Of a stretch of 64,000 nucleotides of DNA, positions 17,449 through 28,286 are shown in pieces (the stretch's first letter is position 1; each line of letters begins with the position of its first letter). The notes beneath the pieces are model-generated. The model did not search any database and was not told where the DNA came from. It was given only the letters and a program-made list of their open reading frames with translations. The stretch spans positions 32,323-96,322 of the forward strand of contig NZ_LQPW01000022.1 in NCBI RefSeq assembly GCF_002116635.1, written 5' to 3'. Source of the DNA: Mycobacterium szulgai. GTDB lineage: Bacteria > Actinomycetota > Actinomycetes > Mycobacteriales > Mycobacteriaceae. The translations under genes and the position numbers were made by a program.

Positions 17449-18678
17449 TCAGGTGGTATGGAACAAATCGCCGACGATGCGGGCGATCTCGATGTAGAGC
17501 GGGATGCCGATCGTGACGTTGTAGGAGAACGTCAAACCCAGTGATGCAGCCAGCGGCAGCGTGGGGCTGGCCTCCGGGATGGCTAGTCGCTGGACAGCCG
17601 GCACGGCGATGTAGGACGCCGCGCCACAAAGCACCGCGAACAGCACATAGGTACCCGGCTTGAAGTCGCTATCGGTGAGGTAGGCGTAGCTGTGGGCGAC
17701 GAAGATCCCCAGCGTCGCAAACAGATTCGGCGCCAACAGGCCAAAGAAGATGAACCCGCCCCCGGCTGACCTCAAATCGCGCAGCTTGCGCGACGCGGTC
17801 ATTCCCATCTCGAGCAGGAACAGGGCGAGCACGCCCTGGAAGGCCGTGACGAAGAAGGTGTCGTCGTCGTGGACGACCTTCTCGCCCTGCAGCCCGCTGA
17901 CGAGGCCGATGATGATGCCGCCGAGTAGCAGGACCAGGCCGGGGTTGAGGAAGACCTCCTGAAAGAGCTCGCGGGAGAACAGTGATTCCTTCTTGGCTTT
18001 CTCGACCGTCTCGGGGTCCCACTCGGGATGCTCGCGTTTTTCCAGCGAGATCTCCAACTCCTGCTCGATCCCGCGTTCGTGCTGGACCTCCAGGCTCTGG
18101 CCCTGAGCGGGCCGGGCGGCAGTGCCCGGCCCGAGCTTCGCGGGCGCGGTGTAGCCCGGCTCGTCGGGCATGAACCCGGACTCGTCCATGCCACGGTGGC
18201 GAAGCCGGGCCACCAGGTACAGCGCCACCAGACAGCCGGGGATCTCCATGATGGCCAGCATTACCGGCATGTAGGCGTTGAAGGCGATTCCGACGCTCGT
18301 CAGGAAGGCCACGCAGGTGGCGAAGGTGCCCGCGGAGTCCGACCCGTAATAGCCGGCCACGGTTGCCTTATCGACTCGCCGCATTCCACTGAGCCGGCTC
18401 AGCAGGAGGTACGCCAGGCCTCCGATCAGGAAGTTGAGCACGAAGCCCAAAACCATGAACCCGACGATGGTGCCGATGCTCGACGGCTTGATCTTGGCCA
18501 GCTCTTCGCCCCCGTGCCAGCCGATGGCCAGCAGCAGGTACATGGTGAGGCCCTGATAGATCACATAGGGGAACTCGAACCGCACCTTGAGAATCGGTAT
18601 GAGAAACCCGAAGTAGAAGAACAACAGCAGGGGTTTGAACAGATTGTGGGTGAAGTTCTCCCAGAACTCGTGCAGCAT
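17449..18678 (-). CDS. SbtA-like sodium-dependent bicarbonate permease
   Basis: A 409-residue membrane protein with two sets of hydrophobic segments, residues 15-175 and 240-405, split by a charged cytoplasmic loop (about residues 180-240). The blocks GYYGSDSAGTFATCVAF and MLAIMEIPGCLVAL, and the closing TLPLAASLGLTFSYNVTIGIPLY, are those of the SbtA/DUF897 bicarbonate transporter family. It would import bicarbonate, useful for carboxylases under low CO2. ATG 18678 is chosen for its strong GGAGGGG site. It is convergent with hemW. I do not recall it at this place in M. tuberculosis. Confidence 0.8.
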   Translation of the reverse strand: MLHEFWENFTHNLFKPLLLFFYFGFLIPILKVRFEFPYVIYQGLTMYLLLAIGWHGGEELAKIKPSSIGTIVGFMVLGFVLNFLIGGLAYLLLSRLSGMRRVDKATVAGYYGSDSAGTFATCVAFLTSVGIAFNAYMPVMLAIMEIPGCLVALYLVARLRHRGMDESGFMPDEPGYTAPAKLGPGTAARPAQGQSLEVQHERGIEQELEISLEKREHPEWDPETVEKAKKESLFSRELFQEVFLNPGLVLLLGGIIIGLVSGLQGEKVVHDDDTFFVTAFQGVLALFLLEMGMTASRKLRDLRSAGGGFIFFGLLAPNLFATLGIFVAHSYAYLTDSDFKPGTYVLFAVLCGAASYIAVPAVQRLAIPEASPTLPLAASLGLTFSYNVTIGIPLYIEIARIVGDLFHTT

Positions 18679-18953
18679 TTGGCCCCTCCCGAGCAACATG
18701 CAGCTATCAAGGAAGCGACCGTCAGCGGGGCGACCGCGAATCATCCAAGACGACCCTGAGAATTTAACGGTGCTGATGCCAAACCGCCACTCGGACGCAG
18801 CGCCGAAAAGCCAGGTCTTTGGGATAAAAAGCGCGCAGCGGAAACCGAGCGAGCGGTGAAATGGCCGGTGATCACCACTGTGCTCGATAATGCGCCGTCA
18901 ATAGGCGCCCAATAGGCGTTTTCTGTGAATGTGCTGTCAGTTTGAGCGCGACG
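18679..18953. other. Intergenic, nothing identified
   Basis: These 275 bases separate the bicarbonate permease (start side) from the small gene at 18954. They must hold the permease promoter. No RNA gene, repeat or convincing ORF was seen. Confidence 0.4.
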
Positions 18954-19163
18954 TCACTTCGCGGAGCTGACCAGCGACGGCCGCACACCGATGTCACGCT
19001 TGCGGTGGGTCACCGAGCGCCACGCGGAGGGCGAGTAGTGCGTCGTGGTTTCTTCGAAGCCGTCGACCGTGCACACGGTGAGTACGCCGGTTTCTTGATT
19101 GATCGTGAGATCGTCGCAATCGCCTTTGATTTCTTCCCCATCAACAAGCCGGATTACGAACAT
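18954..19163 (-). CDS. Conserved-looking 69-residue hypothetical protein
   Basis: ATG 19163 is preceded by a strong GGAAGGAC ribosome site eight bases upstream, which supports a real gene. The product (MFVIRLVDGEEIKGDCDDLT... ending VSSAK) has no signal peptide, membrane span or Cys pair. It is probably a small beta-rich cytoplasmic protein. It lacks the MbtH signature (no SLWP, no WTDxRP) despite lying next to the mbt cluster. Function unknown. Confidence 0.6.
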   Translation of the reverse strand: MFVIRLVDGEEIKGDCDDLTINQETGVLTVCTVDGFEETTTHYSPSAWRSVTHRKRDIGVRPSLVSSAK

Positions 19164-19547
19164 TGTGCTGTCCTTCCTTGTTGCGGTCCCTGTACCGCCC
19201 TGATGCGGCGTACCCGGGGGCCACTCCGTTCCGCGTGCGGACGGAGCTTAGCGACCTACCGGGCAAACCGCGCGTCAGGCGGCTACGTCCGGTCCCGGTG
19301 ATGCTAGGAGCGCTGCTGAGATGACAACAGGCCGCTGCGCGACGTGGCGGTAAACGGTTGGGAAACGTTTGGCGTCTCACATGCGAGACGCCGCTGCCGA
19401 GCATCCTTACAAAATCCGGGCCTGCCTGGGGAAACACACCTCAGTGCAGGTGTGCTGGATCGGTGGAACTTATTCATCTGGCCTGAGGTTCACCTGAACG
19501 GTACGTCGGCTCCTGACCCATTTTTGACGTGGGTGGCGCGTGCTGAA
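19164..19547. other. Regulatory gap between a small gene and mbtI
   Basis: About 380 bases with no credible gene. It should contain the divergent promoters of the 69-residue protein and mbtI. The inverted motif CGTCTCACATGCGAGACG (about 19373-19390) is a hairpin candidate of unknown role. The iron box begins at its right end. Confidence 0.4.
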
Positions 19548-20925
<1,378 letters not shown>

Positions 20926-20949
20926 CTTTAGACAACGGCTTGGGGTTGT

Positions 20950-21951
20950 TCAGCTCGCCCTGCCGGCAGTTGCACCAGCCACGGACAACGAACCCGCGAT
21001 GAACTGCGAGACGTGTGCCATCGCTTTGGGCGCTTCGGGCGATATGCGGGGCAGCGCCTGGAAGACATGCACCTGGTCCGGCCACACCTGCAATTCGCAG
21101 TCACCGCCGGCGGCGCGGATGTCAGTGGCGAGTTGGCGAGCGTCTGCCTCGAGCATTTCGGCGCCGCCGGCCTGGATCAAGGCCCGGGGAAGCGGTGGCC
21201 CGCCGGCGACATCGAGCTTCAGGCGATGGTGGGTGGGATCGACGCCGACGTGGTACAAAGCGACCACTCGGGCCGCGGCTGCGGCTCGAACGGCTGGATC
21301 GGGGCGCTGCAGTTCACGTGCGGCACACAGTTCGAAGGTCAGATCGATCAGGGGGGAGAACAGCACCAGCCCCGCCGGCGGCTTGTCGGCGACCTCCGGT
21401 TGCAGCAGCATGTCCACCGCTAAGTGGCCGCCCGCCGAATCTCCGGCGATCACAATGCGTTCCGGCGGCAAACCGCTCGCGTGTGGCAGCCAGTCCCAGG
21501 CCGCGCGCACGTCGTCGGCCGCGGTGGGGAATCGGTAGCGCGGCGCCAGTCGGTAGTCGACGCAGAACACCGGCAGTCCGGTCAGGGACGACAGCCAGGA
21601 CGTCAGCCGGCGATGCGTTCGGGGCGAACACATGGTGAAACCGCTGCCGTGCACGTAGTAGATCGCTGCGCTGGTGTTGCGGCTGACGCCGGTCGGTATG
21701 CGCGGCCCGTAGACCCATTCGCCGATGACGCGGCGCCCGTCCGGGAGAACCGAGTTGACTTGCTCGACGCGGGTGCCCGCCAGCGACCGTCCGAACGTGC
21801 CCATCAGCCGGGCGATGAGCTGGCGCGATGCCCAGACGCCCCAGGCCCGGTCCGGCGGAATCGCTCCGGTGATCGGCCGTAGCATCATCGAGCTCACTGC
21901 GATTGCGCTGCGGGCTCGCAGTGACCCGCGCACCGGAACGCCGTCGTTCAT
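20950..21951 (-). CDS. mbtJ: Acetyl-hydrolase/esterase MbtJ
   Basis: A 333-residue alpha/beta hydrolase of the hormone-sensitive-lipase family. The oxyanion motif is HGSGF (HGGG variant, about residue 100), the nucleophile elbow GDSAGG (about 170), and acidic and His residues follow in the C-terminal part (QVWPDQVHVFQ). Its role in mycobactin biology is not settled; deacylation of an intermediate or of the siderophore is possible. It corresponds to Rv2385 and keeps its place between mbtI and mbtA. Confidence 0.9.
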   Translation of the reverse strand: MNDGVPVRGSLRARSAIAVSSMMLRPITGAIPPDRAWGVWASRQLIARLMGTFGRSLAGTRVEQVNSVLPDGRRVIGEWVYGPRIPTGVSRNTSAAIYYVHGSGFTMCSPRTHRRLTSWLSSLTGLPVFCVDYRLAPRYRFPTAADDVRAAWDWLPHASGLPPERIVIAGDSAGGHLAVDMLLQPEVADKPPAGLVLFSPLIDLTFELCAARELQRPDPAVRAAAAARVVALYHVGVDPTHHRLKLDVAGGPPLPRALIQAGGAEMLEADARQLATDIRAAGGDCELQVWPDQVHVFQALPRISPEAPKAMAHVSQFIAGSLSVAGATAGRAS

Positions 21952-22047
21952 GAAGGTGCAGTGAATACCAAATGGTGACGTTCGTCAATGGCACATTTGC
22001 ACAGACGGCATGCGCATCGCTCAGCAGATCATTGAGCGATCCTCAAG

Positions 22048-22083
22048 TGCGATATCGCATCTGATATGAGTCTGATATCGCAT
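22048..22083. promoter_or_regulatory. Palindromic operator-like element upstream of mbtJ
   Basis: TGCGATATCGCA (22048-22059) is a perfect 12-base palindrome. GATATCGCAT recurs at 22074-22083, 23 bases (about two helical turns) away, with a related CTGATATGAG between. It lies about 100 bases upstream of the mbtJ start and beyond the 3' end of mbtA, so it is a candidate operator for mbtJ. It does not resemble an IdeR box. The regulator is unknown. Confidence 0.4.
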
Positions 22084-22132
22084 TCTAGAGTCGCCTTTTG
22101 GGACGGAGCGCGGCTCAATCCCAATTTGGGAA

Positions 22133-23806
22133 CTATAGCGCCGCCCCGAGTTGGGCCGCGATCGCCCGCTTGTCCACCTTTCCGATCGGCGTCGTCGGCA
22201 GCGTCGACATCGCGACCAGCACGTCCGGCCGGGCGTGGGCGGCTACCCCGCGCTGGTCGAGGTAGCTATTCAATTCCGGTAGGCTCAGCTGAGCGCCGGT
22301 GAAAACAACTGCGGCACAGATTTTTTCGCCGAGATAAGGGTCGGGCAGCGGAACGGCTGCTGCCGACCAGATCGACGGATGGCTGAGCAACTGCTCTTCG
22401 ATTTCCTGCGCGGCAATGGTTTCCCCGCACCTGCAGATGACGTCTTTCACCCGCCCGGTCACCACCAGATACCCGTCGGGCCGCAACCGCACCAGGTCGC
22501 CGCTGCAATAAAAACCGTAGGGATCAAAGCTGCGCTCGTTATCGCGCTCGGCGCGAAAGTAACCGTTGATCGTGTAGGGCCCGCGCACCAGGAGTTCGCC
22601 TTCGTCGCCCGCCGCCACCGGTGCGCCTGCCGCGTCGACGATGCGCACTTCGTCGGCGGGGGATAGCGGCCGGCCCTGGGTGTGGTCGACCAGTTCGGGC
22701 GGATCGCCGATACGGGTGAAGTTGAGCAGTCCCTCGGCCATTCCGAATACCTGCTGCAGGCCGGGGGTCAGCGCGCTGCGCACCTGGCGAGCGTCCTCGG
22801 GTTCCAGTTTCGACCCGCCAACCTGCAACAGCCGCAGTGACTTCGGCGTCACCGGCTCCCAGTCGCAAGCCTGCGCCCAAAGTTTGGCCAACGCAGGCAC
22901 TACCGCGGTGACGGTGACGCCGTACCGTTCGATGGTGGCAAAAGCCGCCTCGGGGCTTGGGTCGGCGCTGAAAACGACTGTCGCGCCTACCGACATCGCG
23001 CCCAGGATGCCGGGGCAGGCCAGCGGGAAGTTATGCGCGGCCGGTAGCGACACCAGATACACGTCATCGCGTGTCAGCCGGCACAGCTGGGCACTCGCCG
23101 TGGCGTTGTAGACATAGTCGTCGTGGGTGCGCGGGATCAGCTTCGGTGTGCCCGTGGTGCCCCCGGAGACCAGCAGCAGCGCGGGCGACGCGGTGTCGCA
23201 GTCAATCGTGGGCGGGTCGCCGGCGGGCAGGTCTGACCACGACACAAACGGGCCCGGATCCCCGTCGACGATCACATGACGCAACCGCGGTTGCGCGGCG
23301 ACCAGCCGCTCGGCCATCGGCCGGTAGTCGAAACCGCCCGCGTTCTCGGCGATGATCAACCCAACCGCGCCACTGACTTGCGCGAAATGGCTCAGTTCGG
23401 CGAACCGGTGTCCGGGCAGGCACATCACCGGGATGGCTCCGGCGCGCAGCAGGCCGAACAGCGCCACAGCGAACCGGTTCGAATTCGGCAGTTGTAGCAG
23501 CACCCGGTCGCCGGGCGCGATGCCGAGGGTGGCGAACCACGCGGCGGCCCGGTCGCAGAGCTCGTCCAGCTCGGCGTAGGTGTGCGTGGCTGTGACATCT
23601 GCAACACCGACACGCTGTGGCCACCTCGCCGCCGCCTGGCGCAAGAGCGACTCGACGGTGCGGCCGGTCCAGTAGCCGTCGGCCCGGTAGGTGGCCTCGC
23701 GTTGGGGGGTGAAGCCGATGAACCCGTCCAGCGGCGCGGGCGCCACACCGGATTCAAGGCTGCATCCGCGGCCGGATTCGGGCGGCTGAGCAGGGGTAAG
23801 AGGCAC
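22133..23806 (-). CDS. mbtA: Salicyl-AMP ligase / salicyl-S-ArCP synthetase
   Basis: A 557-residue adenylating enzyme that activates salicylate with ATP and loads it on the aryl carrier domain of MbtB. Adenylation cores: SGGTTGTPKLIPRTHDDY (A3), FGMAEGLLNFTR (A5), YCSGDLVRLRPDGYLVVTGRVKD (A7/A8) and a terminal Lys in IGKVDKRAI (A10). GTG 23806 is chosen because AAGGGAG precedes it by seven bases. The length is close to Rv2384. It is divergent from mbtG, sharing the IdeR box at 23869. Confidence 0.95.
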   Translation of the reverse strand: MPLTPAQPPESGRGCSLESGVAPAPLDGFIGFTPQREATYRADGYWTGRTVESLLRQAAARWPQRVGVADVTATHTYAELDELCDRAAAWFATLGIAPGDRVLLQLPNSNRFAVALFGLLRAGAIPVMCLPGHRFAELSHFAQVSGAVGLIIAENAGGFDYRPMAERLVAAQPRLRHVIVDGDPGPFVSWSDLPAGDPPTIDCDTASPALLLVSGGTTGTPKLIPRTHDDYVYNATASAQLCRLTRDDVYLVSLPAAHNFPLACPGILGAMSVGATVVFSADPSPEAAFATIERYGVTVTAVVPALAKLWAQACDWEPVTPKSLRLLQVGGSKLEPEDARQVRSALTPGLQQVFGMAEGLLNFTRIGDPPELVDHTQGRPLSPADEVRIVDAAGAPVAAGDEGELLVRGPYTINGYFRAERDNERSFDPYGFYCSGDLVRLRPDGYLVVTGRVKDVICRCGETIAAQEIEEQLLSHPSIWSAAAVPLPDPYLGEKICAAVVFTGAQLSLPELNSYLDQRGVAAHARPDVLVAMSTLPTTPIGKVDKRAIAAQLGAAL

Positions 23807-23868
23807 TCGGTAGCTCCCTTGGGGGCGAGAGTGTGCTGCCCCGCCAACATAGGGTAGCGTACACGAAG

Positions 23869-23887
23869 TTAGGACAGCCTGAGCTAA
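23869..23887 (+). promoter_or_regulatory. IdeR-type iron box between mbtA and mbtG
   Basis: TTAGGACAGCCTGAGCTAA matches 15 of 19 IdeR consensus positions with both outer TTAGG/CTAA arms kept. It sits between the divergent starts of mbtA (23806) and mbtG (23914) and could repress both. Confidence 0.75.
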
Positions 23888-23913
23888 GCAGCGGAGTTGG
23901 GGGTCTTGGGACG

Positions 23914-25221
23914 ATGAGCCGCACGCTCGCAATCGTCGGGGCCGGAGCGAAAGCCGTGGCGGTGGCCGCCAAGTCCGCGGTACTGCGCGACATGGGCGTC
24001 GACACCGCCGAGGTTGTCGCCATCGAACGAACCGAGGTTGCGGCCAACTGGCTGCCCAGTGGCGGCTGGACGGACGGTCGGCAGCGGTTGGGCACCAGTC
24101 CGGAAAAAGACGTCGGCTTCCCGTACCGGTCTGCCCTGGTGCCGGGCCGCGACGCCGAACTCGACGAGCAGATGATTCGCTTCAGCTGGCAGTCGTATCT
24201 GGTTGCCACGGACCAATTCGTGGGCTGGGTCGACCGCGGCAGACCGGCCCCCACGCACGAGACGTGGGCCCGGTATTTGCAGTGGGTTGCCGAGGTCGCC
24301 GGGCTGAAAGTCGTTCGCGGGGAAGTACTTCAGATCGGCCTCGACGAGTCGCGAGAGTCGCGCTGGGCTCTGCACACGGCAGAGTCGAGCCTGGCCGCGG
24401 ACACGTTGATGATCACCGGCCCGGGGCAGCCCGAGCGGTCCATGCTTTGCGGAGATCCGCGGGTCCTGTCGATCGCACAGTTCTGGCAGCGCGCCGGCCG
24501 GCACGATCGGATCGTCGCCGAGAATGTTGCGGTCATCGGCGGTGGCGAGACCGCCGCATCGATTCTCAATGAGCTTTTCCACCACCGTGTTTCAGCCATC
24601 ACAGCGATCGCCCCGCAAGCGACCCTCTTCACCCGCGGTGAGGGCTTTTTCGAAAATTCGCTGTTTTCCGATCCCACCGGCTGGCGCAGCCTCACCCAAG
24701 CCGAACGGCGCAACTGTATTGCCCGCACCGACCGCGGGGTGTTCTCGGCACGGGTCCAGGAGTCGCTGCTTGCCGACGAGCGGATCAAGCATCTGCGCGG
24801 ACGCGTCGCTCGGGTGTCGGGCCGAGACAGTCGCATCTGGCTCACGTTATCCACGGACAACTGTGGTGAGCCGCTCGAAACCCTGCATTGCTTCGACCTT
24901 GTCATCGACGGATCCGGGGCTGATCCGCTGTGGTTCGTGCCGCTATTGCACCCCGCAGCGGTGGACCTGCTGGAGTTGGGTTTGGGGGGCCCGTTGACCG
25001 GCGAGCGGCTGGAGGAGTCCATCGGTCACGACTTGGCCATAATGGGCGTCACCCCGAAACTGGTGCTGCCCAACCTTTCCGGCGTCAACGAGGGGCCGGG
25101 TTTCCCGAACCTGAGCTGCCTGGGCCTGCTGTCCGACCGGGTGCTGGGCGCCGAGATGGGCATCGAGATAAGCAGTGCCGAGACACCGGTGGGCAGGACC
25201 GGCGAGTACCAAGCCGTGTAA
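23914..25221 (+). CDS. mbtG: Lysine N6-monooxygenase
   Basis: A 435-residue flavin N-hydroxylase that hydroxylates the side-chain nitrogen of lysine (or acyl-lysine), making the hydroxamate iron ligands. FAD site AIVGAGAKAVAVAAK (residues 6-20), substrate/flavin block LGTSPEKDVGFPYRSALVP, NADPH site VIGGGETAASILNELF (about 206) and C-terminal DLVIDGSGADPLWFVP. ATG 23914 aligns with the start of Rv2378c. In M. tuberculosis mbtG is at the far end of the operon; here it is divergent from mbtA and convergent with mbtD. Confidence 0.95.
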   Translation: MSRTLAIVGAGAKAVAVAAKSAVLRDMGVDTAEVVAIERTEVAANWLPSGGWTDGRQRLGTSPEKDVGFPYRSALVPGRDAELDEQMIRFSWQSYLVATDQFVGWVDRGRPAPTHETWARYLQWVAEVAGLKVVRGEVLQIGLDESRESRWALHTAESSLAADTLMITGPGQPERSMLCGDPRVLSIAQFWQRAGRHDRIVAENVAVIGGGETAASILNELFHHRVSAITAIAPQATLFTRGEGFFENSLFSDPTGWRSLTQAERRNCIARTDRGVFSARVQESLLADERIKHLRGRVARVSGRDSRIWLTLSTDNCGEPLETLHCFDLVIDGSGADPLWFVPLLHPAAVDLLELGLGGPLTGERLEESIGHDLAIMGVTPKLVLPNLSGVNEGPGFPNLSCLGLLSDRVLGAEMGIEISSAETPVGRTGEYQAV

Positions 25222-25235
25222 GTCCGGTTGCCGGC

Positions 25236-28200
25236 CTAGGCGTCCAGCTTGGCCAGCACGTCTGCCACCGAAGCGCCGCCCAGCAGATCGGCCACCTCTA
25301 GATCGTGGTCGAACTCCATTTTGACCTGACGGCGAAACTCCAAGGCCTGCAGGGAATCCAGGCCGATGGCGACCATGGGCACCGTGGTGTCGATCGCCTG
25401 GATGCCCTCGACACCGATGGCCTGGGCCAGTAGCTTCACCAGTCGGTGCGGCACGCTCGCCGCTCCGGTGGGGGCCGAATCAGCGGCCGCGGGCACGGCT
25501 GCCGAATTCAGCTGCGCCAATAGTGCTTGTCGGCCACAGGTTTCGAGCACGGCGCGGGCCCGGTCCAAGTCGAACGATGCGACGATCACGTTCTTGCCAA
25601 GGCAGGTCACGTCGACGGCCAGTGCATCGGCGGGCAGCATGGGAACGACGCCGAGACCGCTTAGCATCGCGAGGCCGGAGTCGTCGAGATGGACTTTCCA
25701 GTGTCCCCACTGCACAGAAACGCAGTCCACACCTTCGGATTGCAGTCGGTGGGCCATGGCGTCAAGCATCCGATTGGCCGCGGCGTAGAGGGCCAGGCCG
25801 CGACCGCCGACGGTCGCCGAAATCGACGAGCAGAGAATCACCCGGGCGTCGTCGGTGCGGGGGAAGGTTTCCAGCACGCGTGCGATGCCGACAACTTTGG
25901 CTTGCAGGGCCTGGTCGACGTGTGTGGTGGTGATGTCGTCCAGTTCGACACCCGAATACGCCACGGCGGCATGGACTATCAGATCTGCTGGCGCGTCTTG
26001 ATGTTGCCGCGCCAGTTGCGCTACCGCGGCCTGGTCGCCCAGATCGCATTGGGCCAGCCGGATCTGGGTCGCGGTGTCCGAGCGGAGCCGCTGCAGTCGA
26101 TCCGCGACGGCCGGGCTTTCTCCCGATCGGTTCACCAGGGTGATGCGCCGGGTGCCGCGCCTTGCGAAGTGCTCGCAGAATTCGAGCCCGAGTCTGCCAC
26201 TCCCCCCGATGATGAGCACATGTTCGGGATGCGCAGCAGCGGGGGCTGGCGTGGCTTGGCTCTCGGAGACCCGCTTTGCGTAGAGGCCGCCGCCACGCAG
26301 TGCCAGCTCGGATTCATCGCGAGTGTGCAGGGCCGCAAGTACTTTGGCCGCGAGCTCGGGCGGTGGAGCGGGTGGCAGATCGAGGTGCCGGAATCGCACG
26401 CCCGGATATTGAGCGCCGATGCTGCGAAAGCCCGCGCTGGCTGCGGCGTGCACCGGATCCGGCGCGTCGTCGTCGGCAAGTACCGCCTCACCGCCCACCG
26501 TCACCAGCCAGCACTCGGTCACCGCGTCCCTCATTCCCGGCCACCAGGCTCGGTCGGCGAAGAACGTCGCGACCTCGTTCGCCGCCGCGGCGGTGTCCAG
26601 TTGCGGTGATTGCGGAAGAAGTATGACGTAGGTGTCCAGATCGTTTGTGGGGCTGCTATTTCGGGTGTCGACGAGCCTGGCCGTGGCACCGAGGTGGCTG
26701 GCCGCTGCGCAAAGGGCATCGGCCAGATCCACGCATGCCGTGGTGTGATCGATGATTCCCAGCGCCCGCGGCGCTACCAGCGAGCGTTGCTGCAGCCTTA
26801 CCCATTCCTCGGTGAGAAGCCGGGGCCTCGTCACGACCCCGGTGGAGTCGGGAGGTGACGGGGCGGGCTCGCTGAACTCGGTACGGCCACGCGGCTGCCC
26901 ACCTTGCTCGTACGGCGCCCAGAACTTGATCTCATTCAGCACCGTATTGGGGAAGTCCGGCAAGGGCAGGGGTGCCGGGCCGTCGGACTCGGTTCCCAGG
27001 CAGTCCCACGGGTATTCCAGGTCGTGCACCGCAAGCTGCGCGAGGTTGTTACTGAACTCACCCAGATCGCCGGCCGTCCGGCTGGATGTGCCGATCACCA
27101 AGGTCTCGGGTAACTCCGCCAAGCCGGCAAGATTCTCTTCAATCGCCAGCTGCAGCGTCGGATGTTCGGCCAGTTCGACAAAGGTGTCGACGCCCAGTGG
27201 TATGGCGGCCGCGACCGCCTTATCGAACCGAACGGTGTTGCGCAGGTTCCAAAACCAGTACTGGTCGACTGGTAGGTCACCTGTCAGGGGACCGCCCAGG
27301 GTCGCGCCGAGGCAGTCGATATCGGAGTCAAGGAACTTCGGGTTCTCCAGCGCGTGTGCGGCCGCGGTGCGCACCTTCTCGCCGAGTCGTTGGATCACAC
27401 TGGTATGCGCGGGATACCGGACGCGAATGACGCGCGCGAAGGTGCCGCGCTCGGTGAAGATGTCCACGATGCCCTGCACCGTATCCCGGTCACCTGAGAT
27501 CCCGGTCATGCCTGGGGAATTGACCACCGAGAGCTCGGCCCAACCCGCGCATCGCGCGAGCAGGTCCTCGCAGGTGTCGCGGTCGGCGGCGACGACGGCC
27601 ATTGCGTAGTCACCCGTGTCGAATTCGTCAGCCGCACGAGCCCGAATTCCGACGACGCGCACCGCATCCGACAAGGTGACCTTGCCGGCTACGTAGGCCG
27701 CTGCGATTTCACCTTGGCTGTGCCCGATGGTGAGGTGTGGCCGAACACCGAAGGACCGCCACGTCGCGGCCAGCCCGGCCATCTGCGTGAACAATGCCGG
27801 CTGAACGATACTGGCATGGTCCTGCGCCGCAAGTTGTTCGTCGAGAAGGTAATTCAGTGGCGAATCGCCGAGCTGTGTCTGGAACTCCTCGGCGCAGCGA
27901 TCCACCTCGGTCCGAAAGGCAGGAACCGACTCGTAGCAGAGCCGGCCCATCCCGGGCCGCTGGCTGCCCTGGCCGGGAAACACGTAAGCGTGCCGACGGG
28001 TGGTGGCTGCGCTGCCGGTGCGCACCACCGAGGGATGGTCTTGTTCATCGGCAACGGCCTGCAGAGCGCTGATCAAGTCCTCGCGGTCGGTCACCATGGC
28101 CAGGGCGCGGTACCGGCGGGCGACCCGCGTGCGGAACAACATCCCCGCGATCGCCTGCGCGGTGACCTCGGGATGGCTTGCGGCGTAGGAAAGTACAGCC

Positions 28201-28286
28201 GCGGCCTCGTTGCGCACCAGCTCGGCGGTATCCGACGACAGCAGCACCGGGATGGTGCCGTCGGGTAGCCGGTAGGTAACCTTCAC
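25236..28286 (-). CDS. mbtD: Polyketide synthase MbtD (AT-KR-ACP)
   Basis: A 1016-residue PKS. The acyltransferase starts at YVFPGQGSQRPGMG, with active Ser190 in GHSQG. The ketoreductase has the Rossmann motif IIGGSGRLG (about residue 690) and the S/Y/N catalytic set in CSSISATVGGRG and ALYAAANRM. The C-terminal ACP carries the phosphopantetheine Ser in IGLDSL (about 978). There is no KS; that is supplied by MbtC, whose stop overlaps this GTG start. Together they add the beta-hydroxy acid unit of mycobactin. It matches Rv2381c in length and layout. Confidence 0.93.
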   Translation of the reverse strand: MKVTYRLPDGTIPVLLSSDTAELVRNEAAAVLSYAASHPEVTAQAIAGMLFRTRVARRYRALAMVTDREDLISALQAVADEQDHPSVVRTGSAATTRRHAYVFPGQGSQRPGMGRLCYESVPAFRTEVDRCAEEFQTQLGDSPLNYLLDEQLAAQDHASIVQPALFTQMAGLAATWRSFGVRPHLTIGHSQGEIAAAYVAGKVTLSDAVRVVGIRARAADEFDTGDYAMAVVAADRDTCEDLLARCAGWAELSVVNSPGMTGISGDRDTVQGIVDIFTERGTFARVIRVRYPAHTSVIQRLGEKVRTAAAHALENPKFLDSDIDCLGATLGGPLTGDLPVDQYWFWNLRNTVRFDKAVAAAIPLGVDTFVELAEHPTLQLAIEENLAGLAELPETLVIGTSSRTAGDLGEFSNNLAQLAVHDLEYPWDCLGTESDGPAPLPLPDFPNTVLNEIKFWAPYEQGGQPRGRTEFSEPAPSPPDSTGVVTRPRLLTEEWVRLQQRSLVAPRALGIIDHTTACVDLADALCAAASHLGATARLVDTRNSSPTNDLDTYVILLPQSPQLDTAAAANEVATFFADRAWWPGMRDAVTECWLVTVGGEAVLADDDAPDPVHAAASAGFRSIGAQYPGVRFRHLDLPPAPPPELAAKVLAALHTRDESELALRGGGLYAKRVSESQATPAPAAAHPEHVLIIGGSGRLGLEFCEHFARRGTRRITLVNRSGESPAVADRLQRLRSDTATQIRLAQCDLGDQAAVAQLARQHQDAPADLIVHAAVAYSGVELDDITTTHVDQALQAKVVGIARVLETFPRTDDARVILCSSISATVGGRGLALYAAANRMLDAMAHRLQSEGVDCVSVQWGHWKVHLDDSGLAMLSGLGVVPMLPADALAVDVTCLGKNVIVASFDLDRARAVLETCGRQALLAQLNSAAVPAAADSAPTGAASVPHRLVKLLAQAIGVEGIQAIDTTVPMVAIGLDSLQALEFRRQVKMEFDHDLEVADLLGGASVADVLAKLDA

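Noticed and set aside
18954..19163. Candidate MbtH
   Set aside because: Right size and near mbtI, but it lacks the SxWP and WTDxRPxSL signature residues.
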